Under the pieces are notes generated by a model. It was not told the origin of the DNA. It worked only from the letters and a program-made list of their open reading frames with translations, and searched no databases. DNA of 64,000 bases from Chitinophagaceae bacterium DXS (lineage in GTDB: Bacteria > Bacteroidota > Bacteroidia > Chitinophagales > Chitinophagaceae), in contig CP128386.1 in NCBI GenBank assembly GCA_030345135.1, positions 3,125,677 through 3,189,676 on the forward strand, read 5' to 3'. The position numbers were made by a program, and so were the translations under genes. Shown piece after piece: positions 26,583 to 36,484 of this stretch; position 1 is the first letter of the stretch, and every line of letters begins with the position of its first letter.

Positions 26583-26590
26583 CAAAGCTA
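26583..26590 (-). promoter_or_regulatory. Candidate antisense -7 box at the second SusC start
   Basis: The minus strand reads TAGCTTTG, an exact TAnnTTTG, touching the SusC start codon. A transcript from here would reach the hairpin at 26500-26541 after about 75-80 bases. No consensus -33 element is seen at the right distance, so this is a candidate only. Confidence 0.3.
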
Positions 26591-29500
26591 TGAATTTGTA
26601 TCTAAAAATACATGGCATTGCCGTGCTGTGTATTGAGAACCTTCGATCCCGTTACAGCAATGTGACCGGATGGAAACTGAAAGTGTTACTCATGAGAATT
26701 GTTATCCTTGCTTTTTTTCTAACGCTGAACGGAATGTTGATTGCGGGTCCTACCACCGGCCAGGATCTCAGCAAGATCAGGATTTCCGTCGATCTTAAAA
26801 ACGTATCGCTTAAAACGGCTCTTCGCAAAATTGAAACGGAAACACGTCTTCCATTTTCTTACAAAACCAGCGATGTTGAGTCTTTTGAGAACATCAGCCT
26901 GGAAGCTGATGATGTTAGCGTAGACAAAGTTCTTAACGAAGTGCTGACCAACACGGGACTTCAATACGAGCTTGTTAATGCAAATGTCATCATCAAAAAG
27001 AAGCTGGCTGGTTCTGCCGGTTATCAAATGATACTCTCCTCTCCCACGCGTTTTGCCACCGGCGGAATAAAAGGAAAGGTGACCAATCAAAATGGTGATC
27101 CGTTATCCAATGCTTCAGTTGTTCTATTGAAGACAAGCATTGCAAAAGCAGCAGATGCAGATGGCTCATTTTCATTAACAGATGTTAAACCCGGAACCTA
27201 TCAGTTGCAGATCTCTGCAGTAGGCTATCTTCCGGAAACAAGAAATGTTACTGTTTCGGATAATGCTGTTACTGAAGCTAACTTTCTGCTGGCAGAAGAC
27301 AAAAGCAATATGTCTGAAGTAACGGTGACAGCTTTAGGCATCCGCAAGGAAAAAAGATCATTAGGTTACTCCGCCCAGGAAGTAACCGGCGAAGCCATTG
27401 CATCCAGCCATCAGCCTAATATTGTGAACGCGTTGCAGGGACAGGCAGCTGGCTTGCAGATCAACTCTGGAGGCGGGGCTCCCGGCCAGGGTGCAAAGAT
27501 CGTTCTGCGTGGCATCAACTCGCTTGATCCTAACCGCGACTTTCAGCCGCTGTTCGTAATTGACGGCATCCCTATCGATAATACCACGGATACAAAAGAT
27601 GGTTCCAGCTTAAACGGAATGGGTAACCGCGCAGCAGACATCAACCCGGACGATATAGAATCAATCAATATTTTAAAAGGTGGCGCGGCCACAGCGCTTT
27701 ACGGATTACGTGCAGCAACAGGTGCAATTGTTATCACAACCAAGTCCGGTAAAACCGGCAAACTGAGAGCCAGCTTTACCAGTACGTTGAGTTTGGATAA
27801 CATTAATAAATATCCGGAAACGCAAACCACTTACACACAGGGTTGGTTTAACGAGTATGATTCCACAAGTTTCTGGCCGGCTTACGGTCCTACAGTTAAG
27901 GAAGCAAAGGCGATCGATCCGAATCACCCTGATCAGTTGCACAACAACTACAAATATGGATACGAAGGCGGAATGTCTTTCAGGAATAGCCTGAATATTT
28001 CCGGTGGTACTGAAAAGGCAGTTTTCTCCGGAGCCTTCTCTCAATTCAGCCAGGATGGTATCATGCCTTTCACCAATTACAAGAATTTTTCAGCTAAGGC
28101 TGGCGGAGAATTTAAGTTCTCAGAAAAAGTGCGGATGGGGACTTCACTCAATTATATAAACTCCGGCGGACGGCATGGCAACTCTGATCGTTACAATGAG
28201 AACCTCACTTACTTCGCGCCAAACCACGACATCTGGGATTATATGAAGCCGGATGGCACACAAAAAACCATCGTTGGTTCAGATAATTACAATCCTATTT
28301 ACCTATTGTGGGCAAAAGATTATGAAGACAATGTAGACAGGGTTATTTCCAACACACACTTTACGTATTCTCCGTTTAAATGGGTGGATATTAATTATCG
28401 TTTCGGCGCTGATGTGTACAATGATTCACGTTCACAAACAACACCCGGTCCGTTAGGTGTTCCTGATGAGATCTATGCACCGGATGATCTTGGTTACGGA
28501 ACCATCATGGAATACAAGATCAAAAACACAGTGCTGAACTCTACTTTAATGCTCAATTTCAAAAATGATATCGGCAGCCATATCAAATCATCCTTCAAAG
28601 TGGGACATGATCTTTACCAGACTAAAAGGACATCTGTCTACACAGAAGGCGACACACTGGTGGTTCCTACATTTTATAATCTGAGCAACGCGAAAAGAGT
28701 AATTGGTAACAACTATTTGCGCGAATACCGGATCGTTGGTGTATTTGCTGACTGGACACTGAGCTGGGATAATTATTTATACCTGACGTTAACGGGAAGA
28801 AACGACTGGACATCTACGTTATCCAAAGAAAACAGGTCATTCTTTTATCCTTCAGCCAGCTTAAGCTGGGTGTTTTCAGAAAATCTTCGTTTACCACAAT
28901 GGTGGTCTTACGCAAAGGCACGTTTTTCAGTAGCTAAAATTGGTAAAGATGCTGTTGCTTATGCAACATCTTCAGGCTACAACATAGGCACACCGTTAAC
29001 CAATGGCGTATTGCCTTTTAGTCTTTCTACACAGACAGGAGATGCAAATCTTCGACCCGAGTTCACAACTTCCTATGAAGGTGGCGTTGAATTAAAGTTC
29101 GCCAATAACCGCATAGGATTGGATTTTACATACTACAACAATACAAGTAAAGATCTGATCATCCCTGTAAAAGTACCGGTTACAAGCGGTTATGATCAGA
29201 TCTATCTTAATTCAGGAAGCATTCGCAACCAGGGCGTTGAAGTGAGTGTTTCTGCCACACCCATCCGCAGCAAAAATTTCACATGGGATGTGCGCGTGAA
29301 TTACACCATGAACAGGAACAAAGTGCTTTCCATCTATCCTGATCTCACTGAGATCACTATGGGCAGTCAGTTCGGCTATTTAAGTTCAACTGTAACACAA
29401 AAGTATATTCCGGGTTATCCCGTAGGCGCATTATTCGGACGTACTTACCAACGTTACTTTGGCAGTGATACAGAAGATCCGATGAGACTTGATAAAAGCC

Positions 29501-30132
29501 GTCCTATTGTTATAGGAAGCAACGGATTCCCCGTTTTAAACCCAGCATCTAAACAGCAATATATTGCTAACTCGCAACCAAAATGGATCGGAAGTTTAGG
29601 TAGTACTTTACGCTACAAGAGTTTTTCACTGGGCTTTTTATTTGATGCACAGCAAGGCGTGTACCGTTATAACCAGTTAGCCAACTTTATGGGGTCATTT
29701 GCATTGCAAAAAGGTTCAGAAAACCGCAATGATGTGATCGTATTCCAGGGGGTTACTGCCGACGGAAAAGCCAATACAAAACCGGTTTGGCTCGGCCAGG
29801 GCACAGGGCCGGATGGCGTGGATTATGGTAACGGTTATTATCGTAACGTATACAGAGGCGCTTCTGAAACATTTATTGAAGACGCATCCTGGATCCGTTT
29901 ACGTTCGCTTAGCCTTGGCTATACATTACCTCCGCAATTTGTTCAACGCTCACGGTTCATTAGCGGCGCCACGTTTACCGTGTCAGGAAACAACCTGTGG
30001 TTAAAAACCAAATTTACAGGCTTTGATCCGGAATCAAGCTCTACCAGTTCAGGTGATGTGGCTGATGGATTTGCAGGTTTTACTTATCCTGCCGTACGCA
30101 GTTTTATCTTCTCTTTAAACCTCACCTTCTAA
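26590..30132 (+). CDS. SusC/RagA-family TonB-dependent transporter with STN domain
   Basis: Outer-membrane import channel of 1180 residues. After an N-terminal extension and signal (VLLMRIVILAFFLTLNGML, about 33-52) come an STN domain (about 58-137, RISVDLKNVSLKTALRKIE), a CarboxypepD_reg-like domain (about 158-225, GGIKGKVTNQNGDPLSNASV), the plug with VIDGIPIDNTTD and GGAATALYGLRAATGAIVIT, and the barrel ending FIFSLNLTF. The STN domain and the upstream sigma/FecR pair show positive autoregulation of this operon by substrate. The paired SusD is 11 bases downstream. Peptidases and amidase downstream suggest peptides or muropeptides as substrate (inference). Confidence 0.95.
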   Translation: MNLYLKIHGIAVLCIENLRSRYSNVTGWKLKVLLMRIVILAFFLTLNGMLIAGPTTGQDLSKIRISVDLKNVSLKTALRKIETETRLPFSYKTSDVESFENISLEADDVSVDKVLNEVLTNTGLQYELVNANVIIKKKLAGSAGYQMILSSPTRFATGGIKGKVTNQNGDPLSNASVVLLKTSIAKAADADGSFSLTDVKPGTYQLQISAVGYLPETRNVTVSDNAVTEANFLLAEDKSNMSEVTVTALGIRKEKRSLGYSAQEVTGEAIASSHQPNIVNALQGQAAGLQINSGGGAPGQGAKIVLRGINSLDPNRDFQPLFVIDGIPIDNTTDTKDGSSLNGMGNRAADINPDDIESINILKGGAATALYGLRAATGAIVITTKSGKTGKLRASFTSTLSLDNINKYPETQTTYTQGWFNEYDSTSFWPAYGPTVKEAKAIDPNHPDQLHNNYKYGYEGGMSFRNSLNISGGTEKAVFSGAFSQFSQDGIMPFTNYKNFSAKAGGEFKFSEKVRMGTSLNYINSGGRHGNSDRYNENLTYFAPNHDIWDYMKPDGTQKTIVGSDNYNPIYLLWAKDYEDNVDRVISNTHFTYSPFKWVDINYRFGADVYNDSRSQTTPGPLGVPDEIYAPDDLGYGTIMEYKIKNTVLNSTLMLNFKNDIGSHIKSSFKVGHDLYQTKRTSVYTEGDTLVVPTFYNLSNAKRVIGNNYLREYRIVGVFADWTLSWDNYLYLTLTGRNDWTSTLSKENRSFFYPSASLSWVFSENLRLPQWWSYAKARFSVAKIGKDAVAYATSSGYNIGTPLTNGVLPFSLSTQTGDANLRPEFTTSYEGGVELKFANNRIGLDFTYYNNTSKDLIIPVKVPVTSGYDQIYLNSGSIRNQGVEVSVSATPIRSKNFTWDVRVNYTMNRNKVLSIYPDLTEITMGSQFGYLSSTVTQKYIPGYPVGALFGRTYQRYFGSDTEDPMRLDKSRPIVIGSNGFPVLNPASKQQYIANSQPKWIGSLGSTLRYKSFSLGFLFDAQQGVYRYNQLANFMGSFALQKGSENRNDVIVFQGVTADGKANTKPVWLGQGTGPDGVDYGNGYYRNVYRGASETFIEDASWIRLRSLSLGYTLPPQFVQRSRFISGATFTVSGNNLWLKTKFTGFDPESSSTSSGDVADGFAGFTYPAVRSFIFSLNLTF

Positions 30133-30143
30133 AACCTGTAATC

Positions 30144-31553
30144 ATGAAAAGAAATCTCATCATATGTTTAGCTGCGGGGTTGTTACTATTTACAGGCGGA
30201 TGCAGCAAATATCTTGACAAACTGGATAACCCCAACCTTGTTACAGATCCTCCGTTAAATGGTTTGTTGGCTGAAGCCACATTTCAATCCGGCATGGATG
30301 TGTATCGCATGGGTGATATTGTATCTTATTACACACAATACCTTGCATCTAACTCCAAAGGGAGCGATGCTGATATTTATAATGAAGTAGATTATTCTAC
30401 TACATGGACAAATTTTTATAACACCATGATGAACATTCAGCAAATGATCACACTTGCTGAAAAGCAGGGAGCATCAAAACACCTGGGTGTTGGCAAAATT
30501 CTAATGGCGCTTAACCTCAATATGCTTGTTAACTCATTCGGAGATGTGCCATACAGTGAAGCTTTAAAAGGACAGGAATTGTTGGTGCCAAAATTCGACG
30601 ATCAGGCTACGTTGCTGGCAACATGCATGCAATTGGTTGACGATGGTATTGCAGCATTAAAACAGACTGACGCCACCCTGGATCTGAATGCAGCAAGCGA
30701 TGTAATTCACGGTGGAAGCGCAGACGCATGGATCAAAACAGGCTATGCTTTAAAAGCAAGATTCCTGAATCAATGGTCAAAAACCAGCGATTATAAGCCT
30801 GCAGATATTCTTACAGCATTAGGTACTGCTTATTCATCTAACGCTGACGACGCCCAGCTTACTGCTTTCAGCGGAAGAAGCCCGTGGAACCAGGTTGCAT
30901 ACGATAACTCTGTCCTTGATCTGGACGGCTGGATGAGCACTCAATTCATAGATGCAACCAATGGCAAAACCTACGGCATATTCGATCCCCGTCTTCCAAA
31001 AATCGCTACACTTACCAAATTCGGTGACTATAGAGGAACACCTAATGGAGCAGGAAGAATAGGCACAGGAACAGACAATGAAGAATCATATTTATCTCTT
31101 GATGGCTTCTATTCAAAAAGCGCGGCACCGTTGCTTGTGATCACTTACGCAGAAACAAAGTTCATTGAAGCTGAAGTTGCATTCAGAACAAATGACAAAA
31201 CAAGAGCATACGATGCTTACCTAGCCGGCATTTCTGCAAATATGGATAAACTTGGTGTTAGCGGAACAGACAAAGCCACATACATGAATAATCCTGCAGT
31301 AAGTGTTGGTGCGGCTAACCTTACACTTGATCTTATCTTTAAGGAAAAGTATGTTGCCATGGTGCTGAATCCTGAATCATGGGTTGACGCCCGCCGGTAT
31401 GACTATAAGTACAAAGATTTTGGTCTTCCTGTAGGTGCAGTTATGAATACTTTTATAAGGCGCGTTGCTTATCCAACTGTTGAAACCAGCCGCAACGGAG
31501 CGAATGTACCTACCATTTCAGGTCTTGATGAAAAATTGATCTGGGATAAATAA
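30144..31553 (+). CDS. SusD-like lipoprotein (SusD-like_2 type)
   Basis: Surface nutrient-binding lipoprotein of 469 residues. The lipobox is TGGC with the mature end CSKYLDKLDNPNLV. The sequence resembles the SusD-like_2 subfamily rather than classical SusD: MVNSFGDVPYSEALKG in the first third and LIFKEKYVAMVLNPESWVDARRYDY near the end. This subgroup is commonly coupled to SusC proteins of the type just upstream. It is followed by a 180-base region bounded by a long inverted repeat. Confidence 0.92.
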   Translation: MKRNLIICLAAGLLLFTGGCSKYLDKLDNPNLVTDPPLNGLLAEATFQSGMDVYRMGDIVSYYTQYLASNSKGSDADIYNEVDYSTTWTNFYNTMMNIQQMITLAEKQGASKHLGVGKILMALNLNMLVNSFGDVPYSEALKGQELLVPKFDDQATLLATCMQLVDDGIAALKQTDATLDLNAASDVIHGGSADAWIKTGYALKARFLNQWSKTSDYKPADILTALGTAYSSNADDAQLTAFSGRSPWNQVAYDNSVLDLDGWMSTQFIDATNGKTYGIFDPRLPKIATLTKFGDYRGTPNGAGRIGTGTDNEESYLSLDGFYSKSAAPLLVITYAETKFIEAEVAFRTNDKTRAYDAYLAGISANMDKLGVSGTDKATYMNNPAVSVGAANLTLDLIFKEKYVAMVLNPESWVDARRYDYKYKDFGLPVGAVMNTFIRRVAYPTVETSRNGANVPTISGLDEKLIWDK

Positions 31554-31578
31554 TTTTGAACCAAACAAGTTTTTTTGA

Positions 31579-31761
31579 TTTGAACCATATAAGGCATATA
31601 AGAAAATATAAGGATCTTAGCGAGTATACAACACGTTAATAAAAGTCCTTATAATCTCTTATATGCCTGATTTAAAAGACCGAACCATATACGAAACAAG
31701 CATACATTAGATCTGTCAGCATAAAATCTTATATTCCCTTATATGCCTTATATGGTTCAAA
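31579..31761. repeat. 24-bp perfect inverted repeat element between SusD and the S9 peptidase
   Basis: The left arm at 31579-31602 begins TTTGAACCATATAAGG; the right arm at 31738-31761 is its exact reverse complement. Internal partial copies (ccttataatctcttatatgcc, accatatacg) lie between. A related stretch occurs at about 21139. It may be a mobile palindromic element or an RNA structure that moderates transcription into the peptidase operon. Confidence 0.75.
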
Positions 31762-31777
31762 AAATCATTATACAGTT

Positions 31778-33874
31778 ATGAAAAATTGTTTCCTGCTTCT
31801 TCTGGTTTCCTTCATTTTTCATGACTGTTTACACGCACAACGATTCACACTGGAAGCGGCACTTGCTTATCCTTTTCCCAACGAGTTGACAACATCTGAA
31901 AAAGGATCTTCAATTGCGATGGCTGTTAATGAAAAAGGTAAAAGAAACGTGTATGTGGCTAACGGGCCGGACTTTGTGTTACGGAAGCTCACGGATTACA
32001 ATGAAGACGACGGGCAGGAAATAACAAGTATAAAAATATCACCAGACGGCAAATGGGTTGTTTACGTAAGAGGCGGAGATCATGGGGCATTTGATGAAAC
32101 CATCCCAAGAAATCCCGCATCCCTTCCAACTGCGCCAAAAATTCAACTGTATAGTATTCCTTTTGCAGGCGGCAAGCCGGTTTTACTGTCTGATGGCGAA
32201 TTTCCGGTAATATCGCCGCAAAGTGACAAAGTAGTTTTTATTAAGAATGGCCAGGCATGGAGTGTTCCCATAGATGGCTCTCAGCCTGCAAAGATGTTGT
32301 TTTATGCCAGAGGTGAAACAAACTCACTTCAATGGTCGCCGGATGGCAAACAACTCGCTTTTGTTTCATCGAGAAACGATCATTCTTTCATTGGCATTTT
32401 TACGGACAGCCTGTCTCCTATTCAATGGCTCGATGCTTCAATAGCAAAGGATCAGTCACCCAGGTGGTCACCTGATGGGAAAAAGATTGTATTTATCAGG
32501 AGAGCTGCAAGCGGGGGAGCTATAGATTCTCTCACTGTAGATAAACATGTCCCCTGGTCAATATGCGTTGCAGACGCTGCCTCAGGCAAAGCACAAGAGA
32601 TCTGGAAAGCTCCGGAAACATTAAGAGGTTCTGTCCCTGAAACACAAGGCAGATTTAATTTAAACTGGGCGGCTAACGAACGGATCATTTTTGTGTCGTA
32701 CATGGATGGCTGGCCACATATTTACTCGATAGCGGCAACAGGCGGTCAACCAGTGTTACTAACGGATGGTGCCTTTGCGGTAGAGCATGTAAAGTTAAGC
32801 CCGGACAAAAAATGGGTTCTCTTTAGCACCAACACAGGACCGGACAAATACGATTACGACCGGAGGCATATCGCCCGAGTTCCCGTAGACAAGCCAGCAA
32901 TGGAAATACTGACGCCAGGCACAGGCATTGAGACTTTTCCGATGCTTACCGGCGATGGCACAACACTCGTATTAATGAGTGCAACAGCACAGCAGCCACC
33001 GCTTCCGGCGATCATGAAGTTTGCGCCGGGCAAACCTGTATCGATCGGTGGACAATTACTACCTAAAGATTATCCTTCCGGCAAAATGGTAGCACCCACA
33101 TCTGTTCAATTCAAAGCTGCCGATGGCAAAACTGTATATGGACAGTTGTATATGCCAAAAGAAGGTCCGGCAAAGAAGCCAGCAGTATTATTCATACATG
33201 GCGGGCCTGAAAGACAAATGTTGCTGGGATGGCACTATGGCGACTATTACGCAAATACTTATGCGCTGAATCAATATCTTGTATCGCAGGGATTTATTGT
33301 GCTTTCGGTAAATTATCGTCTTGGCATTGGCTATGGCTTTGAATTTCAGCAGCCGGGAAATACATGGAACAACGGCGCATCTGAATATTTAGATATAAAA
33401 GCTGCAGGCGAATGGTTATCAAAACAACCAGCGGTTGATGCAAAAAAGATTGGTGTATATGGCGGTTCATACGGCGGATTTTTAACAGCACTGGCACTGG
33501 CAAAAGATTCAAAATTATTTGCGGCCGGTGTAGATATTCACGGCGAACATAACCTGATGGTATTTGCACCGGATTACTCAAATGTTCAACAGGCACCTGA
33601 TGCAGAACTATCCCGTAAATTAAGCTGGCAATCATCGCCGGTTTCTTCACTGGACACATGGACATCCCCGGTTTTGTTAATTCATGGTGATGATGACGGC
33701 AATGTACCATTTCATCAGACTGTAGATCTGGCTAAACGTTTTATGGAAAAGAAATTTCCTTTTGAAAGTCTTATCATTCCCGATGAAACACACCACTGGA
33801 TGAAACATTCCAATGCATTAAAAGTTGACGAAGCCGTAGCCGATTTTCTCAAGCGAAAACTGATGACCCCATGA
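31778..33874 (+). CDS. Secreted S9-family (prolyl oligopeptidase/DPP-like) serine peptidase
   Basis: Exported peptidase of 698 residues. After a signal peptide (about 1-21) the first 410 residues form a beta-propeller with repeated TolB/PD40-type blades (SPDGKWVVYV, WSPDGKQLAFVSS, WSPDGKKIVFI). The C-terminal alpha/beta-hydrolase has Ser564 in GGSYGG, Asp in LIHGDDDGNVP and His in DETHHWMKH, the S9 triad. The family removes di- or oligopeptides from short peptides in the periplasm. The next gene overlaps it by 4 bases (ATGA), so translation is coupled and this heads a six-gene operon. Confidence 0.93.
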   Translation: MKNCFLLLLVSFIFHDCLHAQRFTLEAALAYPFPNELTTSEKGSSIAMAVNEKGKRNVYVANGPDFVLRKLTDYNEDDGQEITSIKISPDGKWVVYVRGGDHGAFDETIPRNPASLPTAPKIQLYSIPFAGGKPVLLSDGEFPVISPQSDKVVFIKNGQAWSVPIDGSQPAKMLFYARGETNSLQWSPDGKQLAFVSSRNDHSFIGIFTDSLSPIQWLDASIAKDQSPRWSPDGKKIVFIRRAASGGAIDSLTVDKHVPWSICVADAASGKAQEIWKAPETLRGSVPETQGRFNLNWAANERIIFVSYMDGWPHIYSIAATGGQPVLLTDGAFAVEHVKLSPDKKWVLFSTNTGPDKYDYDRRHIARVPVDKPAMEILTPGTGIETFPMLTGDGTTLVLMSATAQQPPLPAIMKFAPGKPVSIGGQLLPKDYPSGKMVAPTSVQFKAADGKTVYGQLYMPKEGPAKKPAVLFIHGGPERQMLLGWHYGDYYANTYALNQYLVSQGFIVLSVNYRLGIGYGFEFQQPGNTWNNGASEYLDIKAAGEWLSKQPAVDAKKIGVYGGSYGGFLTALALAKDSKLFAAGVDIHGEHNLMVFAPDYSNVQQAPDAELSRKLSWQSSPVSSLDTWTSPVLLIHGDDDGNVPFHQTVDLAKRFMEKKFPFESLIIPDETHHWMKHSNALKVDEAVADFLKRKLMTP

Positions 33875-34881
33875 AACCCATTGTGATTGTAATATTTCTG
33901 TCGCTTTTTTTTAGCAGACTATTTGCAGCGGACACAACTGTGCTTCGCGGAAAGATCATTTGTGTAGACGCCGGGCACGGCGGCACTGCACTTACAGATC
34001 TCTACAGACAGGGGCCTACGGGCGAAAGAGAAGAATGGATCAACCTTCGCGTTGCAAAACTACTTCAGGAAAAACTGCAACAACAAGGCGCAACCGTTAT
34101 AATGACACGGATCTCTGATGATACAATCGCGCTTGAAAGACGTGCACAAATTGCTGTTGAAAATAAAGCCGACATTTTTATATCCATACATCATAATGCA
34201 ACGGCTGATTCTTCGGTTAATTTTCCCATTGTATTTTTTCACGGGGCGGTTTCAGAAAACAAAGCCAGTGTTGCTTTGGGAAAAAGCCTGATCACCGCAT
34301 TGCAAAAAACACTGTATAAACGACCGGCACAGGCAATGGTGGTTTCTGATTATACCATCTTTCCTACTAAAGGGGCCAATGTGTTACGCAACACTTACGG
34401 CATACCGGGCATAATTGGTGAGGCTTCTTTTTTTACCAATCCGCGGGAAGAGGACCGGCTCAAACAGGACGAGCACAATCAGAATGAAGCGACAGCCTAT
34501 GTTGATGCGCTTGTTAATTATTTCAACCAGCCGAAAGAGGAGATCCTGCCCATGCAGATCATGCAACAACTTCCTCCGTTTATTGTGTATGAAGAATCAA
34601 GCAGAATGAATGTTGACGCGCGTAAATGGCTCACAGACTATAAAAACGCGATCAAACTTGCTAAATCAGAAAACAGTAAAAAAATAAAACAGGCATACCT
34701 GTTATTCAAACGGTCCGCAAGTTCTTTTCCTGATTCATATGTGGCAGGAGAATGTCATCGCAACATTTCGATACTGGCAGCGAAGCTGGGAAACAAGCTT
34801 GAATCAGAACAGGAAAAACTGCGTTGGAAGGAATGTTATGTACAGCTAAAAAACGGAGTAGCAGCCTCCATTTCAAAATAA
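33871..34881 (+). CDS. N-acetylmuramoyl-L-alanine amidase (Amidase_3)
   Basis: Zinc amidase that splits the bond between MurNAc and the peptide stem. 336 residues with signal peptide (about 1-20). The Amidase_3 domain (about 27-220) shows the zinc ligands His36 in VDAGHGG, Glu in GEREEW (about 54) and His in FISIHHNA (about 108), plus the catalytic Glu in GIIGEASFF. The last 110 residues form a helical region without a recognised SPOR or LysM domain. It overlaps the S9 peptidase start-to-stop by 4 bases. In this operon its role is more likely muropeptide breakdown or scavenging than daughter-cell separation (inference). Confidence 0.93.
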   Translation: MKPIVIVIFLSLFFSRLFAADTTVLRGKIICVDAGHGGTALTDLYRQGPTGEREEWINLRVAKLLQEKLQQQGATVIMTRISDDTIALERRAQIAVENKADIFISIHHNATADSSVNFPIVFFHGAVSENKASVALGKSLITALQKTLYKRPAQAMVVSDYTIFPTKGANVLRNTYGIPGIIGEASFFTNPREEDRLKQDEHNQNEATAYVDALVNYFNQPKEEILPMQIMQQLPPFIVYEESSRMNVDARKWLTDYKNAIKLAKSENSKKIKQAYLLFKRSASSFPDSYVAGECHRNISILAAKLGNKLESEQEKLRWKECYVQLKNGVAASISK

Positions 34882-34887
34882 CCTTCA

Positions 34888-36459
34888 ATGAAATACAAAA
34901 GCATTTTCCAGCTTGTAATTGTAACACTTTTGTGTACATCAGTGTTCGCTCAAAATGGCGATGATCTGCCACCGAAACTGGACGAGTATATCACAAAAGT
35001 GCTGCAAACATTCAACGTTCCCGGGATGAGTGTGTCCATTGTTAAAGATGGAAAAGTTGTGCTGGCAAAAGGATTTGGCGTAAAAAAATTGGGCGAAGCA
35101 GCTCCCGTAGATGAACATACATTGTTCTCCATTGCCTCTAACTCGAAAGCATTCACAGCAACAGCTCTGGCTTTGCTTGTTGAAGATGGTAAGCTGAAAT
35201 GGGATGATCCTGTAATCAATTACCTTCCCTGGTTCAGAATGTCTGATCCTTATATTACGATGCATTTAACTGTTCGCGACTTGTTGGTGCATCACAGCGG
35301 TATTGGCGCTTACGCAGGTGATTACCTCATCTTCCCGCCATCAAATTATACGAGGAAAGAAATTGTTGGCAAAGTGGCCAGGCTCCCTATGGCGCATGAT
35401 TTCAGAACCACTTATGCTTATGACAACATCTTGTACCTGGCTGCAGGAGAAGTGATATCAGCGGTATCCAATGTGGAATGGGAAGATTTTGTAAAGACAA
35501 GAATACTTGATAAAATAGGAATGAACGAAACGACTACCCGGTTCTCTCAAATGAAATTACAACCCAACGTTTCGTCAGCTCACATCCGTTATAAGGATTC
35601 TGTGCGTGTGCTCGAACATTATAGTGAACAGGCTATCGGCGATGCGGGAGATCCGGCAGGCGGCATTGCTTCAAACGCTACAGATATTGCCAAATGGATG
35701 ATAACGCAACTCGACTCTGGTAAAACGCAGCAGAAGGTTCAACTTTTTAAACCAACAACAACAAAAGAATTGTGGAAGATCGTTCGCCCCATCCCAATAG
35801 AAAAAATCTCCCCGGACATTTCACCAGCCCAAATGGATTTCTGGGGATATGCACTTGGATTTAGGTCATACAATTACCAGCGATACAAAATTGTTGGTCA
35901 TGGCGGCAAACTCGATGGCTTTGTCTCGCAAGTTGTTATGGTGCCCGATCTTAAAATGGGTATTACCGTACTGACCAACCAGGAATCAACCGGCGCATAT
36001 TGGTCCGTAATCTATCATGTGCTTGATTATTACATGCACAATAAACCTTTTGACTGGATCGCAGGCTACAAAAAAATAATGGATTCAAGCATTGCTAAGT
36101 CAAAATCTGAGCAGGTTCCCATTACGCTTCCCGATGAGTCAATCGGAAAACCACCATTGCCTTATGAAAAATATGAAGGGGTATACCGGGATGCGGTGTA
36201 TGGCGATCTGTCAGTCACCAAAGAACCAACGGGTCTGGTTTTGCGTTTCACACACACGCCGCAATTTACAGCGGACCTAAAGTATTTTCAGCACGATACA
36301 TTTATTGCAAAGTTTCGCAATCCAGACCTGCGATCGGATTCATACGTAACATTCGCATTAAATCCCGATGGAAGCATTGACCAGGTTAAGCTAAAGATCA
36401 TTGATCCGGATTCTGATTCAAACTTTAATGATCTGTTGTTCAGATCGACAAAAAAATAA
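34888..36459 (+). CDS. Serine hydrolase, class C beta-lactamase/DD-peptidase family
   Basis: Exported penicillin-binding-like hydrolase of 523 residues. A signal peptide (about 1-22) leads into the beta-lactamase fold with S84-N-S-K87, a Tyr motif YAYDN, and HGGKLDGF in place of KTG. The last 120 residues (from about PPLPYEKYEGVYRDAVYGDL) form a lipocalin-like extension typical of D-amino-acid peptidases and esterases of this family. It starts 6 bases after the amidase. Likely substrates are D-amino-acid-containing or small peptides; a resistance role is not indicated. Confidence 0.92.
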   Translation: MKYKSIFQLVIVTLLCTSVFAQNGDDLPPKLDEYITKVLQTFNVPGMSVSIVKDGKVVLAKGFGVKKLGEAAPVDEHTLFSIASNSKAFTATALALLVEDGKLKWDDPVINYLPWFRMSDPYITMHLTVRDLLVHHSGIGAYAGDYLIFPPSNYTRKEIVGKVARLPMAHDFRTTYAYDNILYLAAGEVISAVSNVEWEDFVKTRILDKIGMNETTTRFSQMKLQPNVSSAHIRYKDSVRVLEHYSEQAIGDAGDPAGGIASNATDIAKWMITQLDSGKTQQKVQLFKPTTTKELWKIVRPIPIEKISPDISPAQMDFWGYALGFRSYNYQRYKIVGHGGKLDGFVSQVVMVPDLKMGITVLTNQESTGAYWSVIYHVLDYYMHNKPFDWIAGYKKIMDSSIAKSKSEQVPITLPDESIGKPPLPYEKYEGVYRDAVYGDLSVTKEPTGLVLRFTHTPQFTADLKYFQHDTFIAKFRNPDLRSDSYVTFALNPDGSIDQVKLKIIDPDSDSNFNDLLFRSTKK

Positions 36460-36484
36460 TACATCAACCTTTAAAACAATCTTC

